A stretch of DNA of 64,000 bases from Hufsiella arboris. GTDB taxonomy: Bacteria > Bacteroidota > Bacteroidia > Sphingobacteriales > Sphingobacteriaceae. Below, piece after piece: positions 18,096 to 25,710 of the stretch (positions are counted from its first letter, which is position 1; every line of letters begins with the position of its first letter). The stretch spans positions 186,001 to 250,000 of the forward strand of contig NZ_WVHT01000001.1 of assembly GCF_009834875.1 (NCBI RefSeq), in the 5' to 3' direction. The position numbers and the translations under genes were made by a program. Below the pieces are notes generated by a model. It had not been told where the DNA came from. It did no database searches and saw only the letters and a program-made list of their open reading frames with translations.

Positions 18096-18839
18096 ATGAA
18101 AATTAGCAGTATGAACACAGGAATAGTATGCATATTAGATGCTCTCGCAACTAAAGGCGTATGGAGTATTGATGAACCAGCGACCTATCTTCAAAAATTA
18201 AAAAGAGTACATAACTCAATCTTTGATGTTAAAAATTATGTTATCAATCAGGGTTATCCGTTTATCGTCGACTACCTTACATTCTCGGATACTATAATAA
18301 TTACTCTGCAATGGAACAAATTTGAAGATGAAACACTAATTCCTTACGTTGTAAGACTGATTGACGGTGTATTATCCACTTGCCTGGCGGAAAATTTATT
18401 AATGAGAGGAGCCTTATCATTTGGGAAATTTATAAAAGAAGATAATATTATAATTGGTCCAGCCATTGATGATGCCGCTTACTGGCATGATAAAGCGCAA
18501 CTGATTGGATGTGTCCTTACACCAAATACAACTCTGCTATATGATTCAGGAATAGAATATATCGAAAAAAATCATCATGAAGACCACGATTACCGACAGC
18601 ATGCCATTAAATACAAGACTCCATTTAAAAACAATACTATCTACGACCTTTACAATGTGAATTGGCCACTAAGTACTTATAAAGCTTTTAAACCTTTAGG
18701 TGATCCCGCTCCTTTAATTAGGGTTAAATCTATTTTAGGAAGATATCCCATTCCAGCGGAAGCCTACAATAAGCACGAAAATACAATCTCTTTTTTCAAT
18801 TATTGTATTGAGCAAATTAGTAACGAAGAAGTTGGGTAA
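18096..18839 (+). CDS. Class III nucleotidyl cyclase-like protein, catalytic set incomplete
   Basis: This 247-residue soluble protein follows the segment order of the class III cyclase fold: GIVCILDALATKG with Asp15 (first metal-binding Asp position), YLTFSDTIIITL with Asp65 (second), MRGALSFGKF (Arg104-Gly105, as in the R-x-G-I-H-T-G strand) and IIIGPAIDDAAYW (Gly121, as in the G-x-A-V-N-x-A-A-R-L helix). The Asn and Arg of that last motif are replaced by Asp125 and Tyr, so ordinary cyclase activity is doubtful. It is convergent with the ABC-3C ATPase (32 bp between stops). It could be a modified second-messenger enzyme, a nucleotide sensor or a palm-fold protein of another type. The assignment comes from motif reading only. 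Confidence 0.5.
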   Translation: MKISSMNTGIVCILDALATKGVWSIDEPATYLQKLKRVHNSIFDVKNYVINQGYPFIVDYLTFSDTIIITLQWNKFEDETLIPYVVRLIDGVLSTCLAENLLMRGALSFGKFIKEDNIIIGPAIDDAAYWHDKAQLIGCVLTPNTTLLYDSGIEYIEKNHHEDHDYRQHAIKYKTPFKNNTIYDLYNVNWPLSTYKAFKPLGDPAPLIRVKSILGRYPIPAEAYNKHENTISFFNYCIEQISNEEVG

Positions 18840-18871
18840 ATTTATTTTAGCAAATAATCGTTAGTTTGTTA

Positions 18872-20623
18872 TTAGTATTTCCTTTTAGAGACCTCATTGT
18901 ATTTTGTAACCTTTAGAAATCTATCAGCTTTAGTAAAACGGGCTCTGATATGATTTTTCACATTAAAGTTTAAAACCCTTTTTTCTTCCATCGCTTCAAC
19001 CATATCTCTATTTATCGTTAATATATACTGAAATTCATCCGCTCTATTCAACTCCTGATGATACATAAAATTTAGACTTTTCTCCAGCGAATCATTGTCA
19101 ACATTAAATAAATTGTCATGAACTAAGAATAAAGGATGGTAAGTCCTCGTGAATTCATTAAACATTAAGGATGTGTCGTAAATAAAAACTTTTATTCGCT
19201 CAGTACTCCAACTATGATCATCATCAGTTCGTAAATCAAAAGTTAAAAATTCCTTTGATTGGGAGTTGCTTTTAGTCGTTATCTCAAAATGCGCTTGACG
19301 ATTTCCTATAATCTTTTCATGTATATCTAAGATCGTTTGCTCAAAACTATTAAGAACCATTTCATGTGTGGTAATTGCAAGATCAAACTCCGAAATTTTA
19401 CTGCTTTTTTTTGTTGTTAATTGCTTTTTGGCTTTATCAGCCTGATTATATTGATCAATAAGTGTCCTCAATGTACTCAATTCAATATTTTTTTCATTAA
19501 AAATCTTAATGGCAGATTTCAAATTACCTAAAAGCTCCCCATTATCAAGTAAAGAGAGTTTTTGACTATAATTTTCATCTAATTTCCGCGCCTTTTCATT
19601 TAAGACCTGTAATTCAGTTCGAAGTTTAACTAGATTATCGTGAACGATCGTATTACGAAAATTGTCAATTTTATCACGAAATTGCTTTACCTCCTCCAAT
19701 GATTTTTTGACCATGTCTCCCAAGCCATCTTTGAACTGATTAAACAAGATGGACATTTCAAATTCATTAATATTTTCAGGTTGTGGTAATATGTCGATCT
19801 GCTTAATATTAAACTTAATAGCATTTTGTTGTTCCCGAATTTCTTTTAATTGAGCATCAAGAGATATAAGTTCATTTTGCACTAGTTCAAAGGAGTCATT
19901 ATTTCTCAATTGTTCCAATGATGCATTAATCTTAGAAACCTCACTTTCTAGTTCATTCAAACGAGCTTTTGCATCAGAAACCTTGATTTGTCTGTCTTGA
20001 GTTAAAAGCTTAGTAATCTCCGTTAAGTATTTGGTTTTTTGTTGCAATTCCAATATTATTTTGCTGATCTCAAAATACAGTTCTAAGCCGAAGCCTAAAT
20101 AAAATAAGTGAGGTTTAAAATCCCGCGGAATAAGCGAATCAGTGTCATATGTTTTTATAATGTCCTTAAATTCTGATCGTTCATCTCTAATAATCGGAGC
20201 GAGCAAATTTCTGAAACTAATTCGTTCTGTATGTGCTGGATACTTTTCGAAATAAATATTACTCAAATATTCAGAAGCTGCTTCTAAACTTTCAAAATGT
20301 ATTTCCCTCCCAAATCTTGAAATCGATATTTTTTCGGGCGTGCTTAAGCCACGTGAAATGGTAGTTTTAACTCCGTTAAATTCAAAATCAAGTAAAACGA
20401 TTACATTGGAAGCAATTAAATTTTTCGGGATTAGAGATACTCTGCTATCAGAATACTTTTTAAGAAGACAATAATTAAGAAATTCTATGCAAATCGATTT
20501 TCCAACTCCATTTGTTTTGTTACTTCCTTCAGATTTTTCACCAACAATAAGATTAAGGCCAGATTCAAATTGAATAGGCAAAAATATCTCAGGGTGACTA
20601 TATAACTTTAATAACTTAATCAT
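18872..20623 (-). CDS. ABC-3C system ATPase, DUF2326 (SMC/Rad50-like)
   Basis: The protein has 583 residues from ATG 20623; an upstream start at 20671 would add 16 residues lying inside the preceding gene. The N-terminus is ABC/SMC-like with the P-loop end TNGVGKS (about residue 37-43). Long coiled-coil arms follow (about 190-440). The DUF2326 Walker B region HPLFLVHDN (Asp about 503) is followed by LFNVDNDSLEKSLNF. This is the ATPase of ABC-three-component systems, a family proposed as biological conflict or defence systems. The ATG lies inside the last codons of the middle-component gene (8-bp overlap), so the two are translationally coupled. Confidence 0.8.
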   Translation of the reverse strand: MIKLLKLYSHPEIFLPIQFESGLNLIVGEKSEGSNKTNGVGKSICIEFLNYCLLKKYSDSRVSLIPKNLIASNVIVLLDFEFNGVKTTISRGLSTPEKISISRFGREIHFESLEAASEYLSNIYFEKYPAHTERISFRNLLAPIIRDERSEFKDIIKTYDTDSLIPRDFKPHLFYLGFGLELYFEISKIILELQQKTKYLTEITKLLTQDRQIKVSDAKARLNELESEVSKINASLEQLRNNDSFELVQNELISLDAQLKEIREQQNAIKFNIKQIDILPQPENINEFEMSILFNQFKDGLGDMVKKSLEEVKQFRDKIDNFRNTIVHDNLVKLRTELQVLNEKARKLDENYSQKLSLLDNGELLGNLKSAIKIFNEKNIELSTLRTLIDQYNQADKAKKQLTTKKSSKISEFDLAITTHEMVLNSFEQTILDIHEKIIGNRQAHFEITTKSNSQSKEFLTFDLRTDDDHSWSTERIKVFIYDTSLMFNEFTRTYHPLFLVHDNLFNVDNDSLEKSLNFMYHQELNRADEFQYILTINRDMVEAMEEKRVLNFNVKNHIRARFTKADRFLKVTKYNEVSKRKY

Positions 20624-20849
20624 TGACAACGTATATAAATGGCTCTTGAAAATCGATAACACCTGTCGCAAATAAAAATGACAAACCGAAAAATAATTGC
20701 CTATACTGCGTTATATTATTTTTTTTCAAAGCTGTAGCGATCTGAAAAATTGATAATCTGTTCTGTTTCTGATTTTTAAATTCCTTTAAAATCAATGAGG
20801 CAACATAAACGGATGAAGTTCTTAAATTTTCGTCTTTACTAACTAGCAT
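20616..20849 (-). CDS. ABC-3C middle component, small winged-helix-like protein
   Basis: This is a 77-residue protein between the SMEK gene (2 bp upstream) and the ATPase gene (8-bp overlap). Its sequence fits a small HTH-type adaptor: SVYVASLILKEFKNQ, LSIFQIATALKKN, FFGLSFLFATGVIDFQEPFI. Middle components of about 70-80 residues with an ending of this kind (leucine-rich helix, then a Gly-Val/Ala-Ile-beta hairpin) are part of ABC-three-component systems and probably link the sensor/effector to the ATPase. The exact subtype was not determined. Confidence 0.7.
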   Translation of the reverse strand: MLVSKDENLRTSSVYVASLILKEFKNQKQNRLSIFQIATALKKNNITQYRQLFFGLSFLFATGVIDFQEPFIYVVND

Positions 20850-20851
20850 AA

Positions 20852-21799
20852 TTAATTATTGGGGAAAACATTGCATTTTATCATCTCCTCTAAAAGATAA
20901 AATCTGATTGCCTGTTTATCAAAAGTCTTGAACCCATTCTCAGATAGTTTACCATGAAAAAAGTTAACTAAGTCGTCTAATGCTTCCCTAGGATTGTTAT
21001 TATGCTTGTTTAAAAGAACGTCGCTTTCATCTTTTAAATAACTAGAAATAATAAGGGACATTACATCGTCGAGGCCCCTCCTTGCAACCTGCAACGCGGA
21101 ATAGTAAACTGGCATTAATTCGCTATATTTTCCTATTAGGTATGTTGCATGCTCCGAGAACCTTTTATTAATTTTATACTCCGGATCAATATTGTCTTTT
21201 TTCTCTGCAAGAGAACGATTTTCAGGCTTGCTTAAATAATTAATTAAAGCCATAATAGTTTCGACTTCCGTAGATTCCGTTTTCAGTCGCTCCGTTTGGA
21301 CTTCTTTATCCAAAAATCTTTCTATTTCTAAAAGCTCAGGTGTAGTTTTGTTATGGATTATCGCAAGCAATCTTTTAATATCTATAACGTCTTCTTTGTG
21401 ATTAAAGTTATTTCCAAATTTCGTTGTATAATCCTTCGCATCCTTTGATATCAACAGAACTTGTAATTTAAAATCATAATACTTAGGGTTTTTATAAAAG
21501 CCATTCAATGATTCGGTAATCTTACCACTATCATTTTGGGCAGTAATTTGAATTGCGATTTTCCGCTCATAGTCTATAAGATCTATATATGCGGAGTTTT
21601 GATCATCGAAATTTGAATTTGTGAATGTATACCCCAATAACTTAAGTAAATCACGGAAAAAATTTTCTGCGTGAATATTGACATCGGTCAAATTCAGAGA
21701 ATTGTTATTAGTTACCCTTTGCTGAAGGTACGTCAGCTTTTTAGAAATGCTATCAAATTTAGCCTTTCGAACGTCCATATATACTCGATTGTACACCAA
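20852..21799 (-). CDS. SMEK-domain protein of an ABC-3C system
   Basis: The protein has 315 residues (308 if started at the second ATG, 21778). The N-terminal SMEK domain (about 10-150) shows HAENFFRDLLKLLGY, AYIDLIDYERKIAIQIT and a run of strands (YDFKLQVLLIS). The spacing of Glu, Asp and the IAIQIT strand resembles a PD-(D/E)XK nuclease-like core, but Lys is not at the usual place, so nuclease activity is uncertain. The C-terminal 120 residues are helical and would contact the partner proteins. It is the first gene of the three-gene operon. In this system type such proteins carry the sensing or effector function. Confidence 0.75.
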   Translation of the reverse strand: MVYNRVYMDVRKAKFDSISKKLTYLQQRVTNNNSLNLTDVNIHAENFFRDLLKLLGYTFTNSNFDDQNSAYIDLIDYERKIAIQITAQNDSGKITESLNGFYKNPKYYDFKLQVLLISKDAKDYTTKFGNNFNHKEDVIDIKRLLAIIHNKTTPELLEIERFLDKEVQTERLKTESTEVETIMALINYLSKPENRSLAEKKDNIDPEYKINKRFSEHATYLIGKYSELMPVYYSALQVARRGLDDVMSLIISSYLKDESDVLLNKHNNNPREALDDLVNFFHGKLSENGFKTFDKQAIRFYLLEEMIKCNVFPNN

Positions 21800-21978
21800 A
21801 CATACTGATTAAATAAACAAGAAGAATTACCGAAGAATGACTTAGAAAGAATATATTATGATAAAATTCGTATTTGCTTCGACTAAAATCAATTTGACTG
21901 TATTTTTATCGTTAAGATAAATAATTGAAAAAGAAATATAAACTAGTTATTTGACAGCTATATTGACAGCATCTAAAC

Positions 21979-22014
21979 AAAAAGCCCCGTAAGTGATTGA
22001 CTTACAGGGCTTTT
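21979..22014 (-). terminator. Intrinsic terminator of tRNA-Asp
   Basis: On the minus strand AAAAGCCCTGTAAG pairs with CTTACGGGGCTTTT across a 7-nt loop (one mismatch), followed by a T-run. It lies 14 bp beyond the 3' end of the tRNA. Confidence 0.8.
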
Positions 22015-22027
22015 ATTTGTTTTTCAG

Positions 22028-22101
22028 CGGTCCGGACGGGACTCGAACCCGCGACCCCATGCGTGACAGGCATGTATTCTAACCAGCTGAACTACCGGAC
22101 C
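22028..22101 (-). tRNA. tRNA-Asp (GTC anticodon)
   Basis: The minus-strand gene begins GGTCCGGTAGTTCAGCTGG and ends CCGGACC plus discriminator G. The acceptor stem GGTCCGG/CCGGACC is perfect, the anticodon loop reads CTGTCAC with anticodon GTC, and the T-arm has GGTTCGAGTCC. CCA is not encoded. Its 3' end faces the AT-rich accessory segment, as is usual for tRNA genes used as integration sites, although no duplicated tRNA end or integrase was found. Confidence 0.95.
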
Positions 22102-22413
22102 TTTTCCCTCGCTTGCAGTAGCTGCTTGCGTTTGGGACTGCAAATATAGCGTCTTTGATCTATTTGTCAATAATTATTTAAAAAAAATCTCATCCCAGCG
22201 TTTTTAGCCCGTGTTGAAATTCGGTGGAGGAGTCCGTCTTTTGGAAATTTTTCATGCTAATAACCTCAGACACTGTTGGAACCGGCATCTACCCTATTAC
22301 TCCATTTCCCACAACACATCAAAAATAACCTGCTAAATGTTACCTGATTTTTCAAAAATGCCTTTTATTTGAATAACCAATTATCCAATTACCGTTTATC
22401 AACTCGGAACAAT
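22102..22413. other. Intergenic region between tRNA-Asp and sugar permease
   Basis: This 312-bp gap separates the divergently oriented tRNA-Asp and permease genes. It holds the tRNA promoter at 22141-22170. No gene and no clear promoter for the permease were seen in the remainder; a TTG-started extension of the permease frame at 22369 is possible but not preferred. Confidence 0.6.
22141..22170 (-). promoter_or_regulatory. tRNA-Asp promoter
   Basis: On the minus strand TTG (22168-22170) and TATATTTG (22141-22148) are separated by exactly 19 bp, a full match to the Bacteroidota consensus TTG-N19-TAnnTTTG. The box lies 39 bp upstream of the mature tRNA 5' end. Confidence 0.85.
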
Positions 22414-23688
22414 ATGCCTAAGAGCTCTTTTTCATTTGCCTTTATCCTAATTACGAGTTTATTTTTTCTTTGGGGTTTTGCGCACAATCTTGATCCGATA
22501 CTCATCCCGCATCTCAAGAAGTCATTTACCCTGACCACCGTTCAGGCTACGCTTGTTGATTCCGCTGTTTTTATTGCTTATTTCCTGATGGCGCTTCCTG
22601 CTGGGTTTATCATGAAAAAATACGGCTACAAAAACGGGATCATCACCGGATTATTACTATTCGCACTGGGATGTTTCCTGTTCATTCCGGCTGCGAACAC
22701 CCAGCAATATAATTTCTTCCTTATCGCACTATTCATAATAGCTTGTGGTTTAACAGTTCTTGAAACCGCGGCAAACCCTTACGCGGCCGCTTTGGGAAAT
22801 CCTGACACATCGACCCAGCGATTAAACTTTGCTCAATCTTTTAACGGGCTGGCCGCAGCTTTGGCACCTATAATCGGAGCGAAAATCATTTTAACAAAGG
22901 GATACAGCGAAAGCCAGTTAAACACTATGACGGAAGGCGCACGAAAGTTGGCCCTGGCGGCTGAAGCATCATCCGTGAAAATGCCGTATTTTGTATTAGG
23001 AAGTGTACTGGTATTGATAGCACTCGTTTTTGCATTTACCAATTTGCCAAAAATCCAACAAACGGATGGGCACATCGCAAGTAAGAATATCCTTCACGCA
23101 TTTAAATATAAACAATTGCGTTGGGGGGTAGCTGCACAGTTTTTCTATGTCGGAGCGCAGGTCTGCGTGTTTAGCTTATTCATTTTGTATGCAACCGAGG
23201 CGGCAGGTATAACCGACGTAAACGCTTCCTATTACCTGGGCGCCTGCGGCATCGCGTTTTTAATCGGCCGGTTTGTAGGGACATTCTTAATGCAATATTT
23301 TAAGTCGCCTAATCTGCTGCTGACTTATTCGGTCATAAACACCCTGTTGTGCGTTGTCGCAATTTTTGCACATGGAATAATTACCATTTATGCTGTAATT
23401 GCTATTTGCTTCTTTATGTCCATCATGTTTCCAACTATTTTCTCACTGGGAATAAAAGGCCTGAAGGGTGATACGGAATTCGGCAGCAGCCTCCTGATTA
23501 TGTCAATCGTCGGAGGTGCCGTTTTGCCACGTTTTTTTGGAATAATAAGCGACGCTACAGGCAATATTCAATATGGATATGTTGTGCCGCTCATCTGCTT
23601 TATTGTGGTTGCGTTGTTTGGTCTGACAGGACACAAGGAAAACAGCGAATCGGAAAAAGAAGAAATACAAGCACCACAAGTATTTTGA
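22414..23688 (+). CDS. FucP-type sugar:proton symporter (MFS)
   Basis: The protein has 424 residues from ATG 22414; the frame extends to a TTG at 22369, but MFS FucP proteins begin close to FILITSLFFLWGFAHNLDPI, supporting the ATG. It has about 12 TM helices and hallmark stretches FLWGFAHNLDPILIPHLKK, VDSAVFIAYFLMALPAGF and ETAANPYAAALG (the FucP/GluP signature around the fourth to fifth helix). It takes up a monosaccharide such as fucose, glucose, galactose or N-acetyl sugar at the inner membrane; the substrate cannot be decided from sequence. The dehydrogenase gene starts 6 bp downstream, so the two form an operon. Confidence 0.9.
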   Translation: MPKSSFSFAFILITSLFFLWGFAHNLDPILIPHLKKSFTLTTVQATLVDSAVFIAYFLMALPAGFIMKKYGYKNGIITGLLLFALGCFLFIPAANTQQYNFFLIALFIIACGLTVLETAANPYAAALGNPDTSTQRLNFAQSFNGLAAALAPIIGAKIILTKGYSESQLNTMTEGARKLALAAEASSVKMPYFVLGSVLVLIALVFAFTNLPKIQQTDGHIASKNILHAFKYKQLRWGVAAQFFYVGAQVCVFSLFILYATEAAGITDVNASYYLGACGIAFLIGRFVGTFLMQYFKSPNLLLTYSVINTLLCVVAIFAHGIITIYAVIAICFFMSIMFPTIFSLGIKGLKGDTEFGSSLLIMSIVGGAVLPRFFGIISDATGNIQYGYVVPLICFIVVALFGLTGHKENSESEKEEIQAPQVF

Positions 23689-23694
23689 CGATCG

Positions 23695-24711
23695 ATGAAA
23701 ACGCTTAGCTGTACAACACCCGGAACACTTGATTATATCGGTAGGAAACAGCCCGATTTAAAAAAAGATCATACGATACTCAAGATTAAACGGGTAGGAA
23801 TTTGCGGAACCGATCTGCATGCTTTCGAAGGTAAACAACCTTTCTTCGAATACCCGCGTGTACTCGGGCATGAGCTTGCCGGCGAGATCGTTGAAATGGA
23901 TAATGCACCAGGCTTTGAACTGGGTGAAACAGTTACTATCATACCTTATTTCAGCTGCGGAAATTGTATTTCATGCCGGAATGGAAAACCTAATTGTTGC
24001 GTAAGAATCAAAGTTTGCGGAGTGCACACAGATGGAGGTATGGCGGAATATCTTTCAGTGCCGTCCAATTCGCTGGTACACAGCCAGGGCTTAAGCCTTG
24101 ATGAACTCGCTTTGGTTGAACCGCTTGCTATAGGTGCTCACGGAATAAGCCGGACGAACTTAAAACCTGGAGAATTCATTCTTGTTGTTGGAGCCGGGCC
24201 AATCGGATTAGGCGCTATGGAGTTTGCGAAAATCACCGGAGCTAATGTTATTGCATTGGATGTTAATGAGTCAAGGCTTCAGTTTTGTAAAACAACGCTG
24301 GGCATCGATTATACGATCGATGCCAAATCGGCGGACATTTCCGGCCAGCTTGCCAATATAACGAATGGAGATATGCCTACCGTGATTATTGATGCCACAG
24401 GAAGCCAGGCCGCTATAAACAATTCTTTCCAGTACATGGCTCATGGAGCGAGATATTTGTTAATCGGTTTGCAGAAAGGCGATATTTCCTTTAGCCACCC
24501 GGAGTTTCATAAACGCGAAGGGACATTGATGAGCAGTCGAAACGCACTTCGCTCAGACTTCGACCATGTAATCGCTTCTATGAAAAACAATCTTGTTAAA
24601 CCCTCAACATATATAACTCATAAGGTTTCCTTTGACAAAGCAAAAGATTCGTTTAAAGGTTTTTTAGCGCCTGAAAACAACGTTATTAAAGCAATGATAT
24701 CTTTTGACTAA
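23695..24711 (+). CDS. Zinc-dependent medium-chain sugar/polyol dehydrogenase
   Basis: This 338-residue MDR enzyme has catalytic zinc motifs CGTDLHAFEG and GHELAGEI, a structural zinc cluster CGNCISCRNGKPNCC, and a Rossmann motif VVGAGPIGLGAMEFA (about 165-180). It resembles the RspB/LgoD group (L-galactonate or polyol oxidoreductases). With the FucP-type permease 6 bp upstream it probably oxidises the imported sugar or its acid using NAD. A role in uronate or L-galactonate metabolism linked to the pectin locus is possible but unproven. Confidence 0.85.
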   Translation: MKTLSCTTPGTLDYIGRKQPDLKKDHTILKIKRVGICGTDLHAFEGKQPFFEYPRVLGHELAGEIVEMDNAPGFELGETVTIIPYFSCGNCISCRNGKPNCCVRIKVCGVHTDGGMAEYLSVPSNSLVHSQGLSLDELALVEPLAIGAHGISRTNLKPGEFILVVGAGPIGLGAMEFAKITGANVIALDVNESRLQFCKTTLGIDYTIDAKSADISGQLANITNGDMPTVIIDATGSQAAINNSFQYMAHGARYLLIGLQKGDISFSHPEFHKREGTLMSSRNALRSDFDHVIASMKNNLVKPSTYITHKVSFDKAKDSFKGFLAPENNVIKAMISFD

Positions 24712-24754
24712 CTGGCTGCCAATAATTGTAAATCTTTACAGCTAAATTTACCGC

Positions 24755-25699
24755 ATGAAATTTCAGTTGGGTGAGTTTGTTCGTTTTGTAGAAGAGAAGT
24801 ATGAGGGGATTATTACCAAGATCATCAGTGATGACATGGTTGGTGTAACCGGCGACGACGACTTTGAAATTCCGGTGCAGGTATCAAAAATCACCTACGT
24901 CCATGGCCGCGAGCCCGACCGCAAAGAGGTTCATGAAACTACGGATGAGACGCCTCAATCGGGTGAATTCAAAACGCATGGAATTCAGCTGGCCGTAGTA
25001 CCAGATTTAAGCAAAAGCTCAGCGGTTACTTTTTTTGTGATTAATCAAACTTCCTGGCAGTTACTTCTTTCATTGTCAACCGAAAAAAACCATCAGTATA
25101 AAGGTGAATACGCAGGGCTTCTTGGACCGCGCTCAGCAACAAAAATTTATGCTGCTAATTTAGGCGAGATAGAATTGTGGCCGTCTTTTATATTCAGCGC
25201 CCTGTATTTTACGAAACAATCTGTTGCGCCGTTAAAACCGCTTCAGCTGACTAAAAAGTTTAAAGGGAAAGATTTTTCTGGGTCAAAATCAAAAACTGAT
25301 ATTATTAACCAGCAAGCATGGATCATCGAGATGGATGAACCGGAGCCAAAAATCGACCCCGAAAAGTTAAAGGAAAGTTTCTTTAAGCCTACAACTGAGA
25401 AGCAACAAATAGAAAAACCTTCAAAAGAGGTGGACCTTCATATTGAAAAACTTCGCGATGATCACCAATTTTTAAGCAACCGTCAGATACTTGAAGTCCA
25501 GATCAAGCAATTTCAAACGTCACTCGATGCGGCCATTGTACATAAGCTTCCTTCCATCATCTTTATTCATGGCACCGGAAATGGCACGCTGAAACAGGAG
25601 ATTCATAAAGCGCTGGGCAAACATCAGCAAGTAAAAACATTCATGGACGCCCGAAAGGAGAAATTCGGTTATGGCGCAACAGAAGTTATGTTAAAGTGA
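24755..25699 (+). CDS. DUF2027 and Smr-domain protein
   Basis: This 314-residue protein has a DUF2027 N-terminal half (LGEFVRFVEEKYEGIITKII, about 1-200) and a C-terminal Smr domain (about 228-314) with VDLHIEKL and the loop IFIHGTGNGTLKQEIHKAL. Smr domains of the MutS2 type nick nucleic acids; DUF2027-Smr fusions are a standard single-copy gene in Bacteroidota. It lies 43 bp downstream of the dehydrogenase on the same strand but is probably an independent housekeeping gene. It is convergent with the efflux operon. Confidence 0.88.
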   Translation: MKFQLGEFVRFVEEKYEGIITKIISDDMVGVTGDDDFEIPVQVSKITYVHGREPDRKEVHETTDETPQSGEFKTHGIQLAVVPDLSKSSAVTFFVINQTSWQLLLSLSTEKNHQYKGEYAGLLGPRSATKIYAANLGEIELWPSFIFSALYFTKQSVAPLKPLQLTKKFKGKDFSGSKSKTDIINQQAWIIEMDEPEPKIDPEKLKESFFKPTTEKQQIEKPSKEVDLHIEKLRDDHQFLSNRQILEVQIKQFQTSLDAAIVHKLPSIIFIHGTGNGTLKQEIHKALGKHQQVKTFMDARKEKFGYGATEVMLK

Positions 25700-25710
25700 G
25701 GCGGCGGTAA

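Noticed and set aside
21952-21982. Twice-repeated TTGACAGC near the tRNA terminator
   Set aside because: Two short copies only, with no promoter partner or larger repeat context.
22028-22101. Integrase and att-site duplication expected for a tRNA-linked island
   Set aside because: No integrase gene and no repeat of the tRNA 3' end were found by eye within the segment, so no mobile-element call is made.
22369-22413. TTG start adding 15 residues to the FucP-type permease
   Set aside because: The added residues are polar and unlike the family; the ATG at 22414 lies just before the first TM helix.
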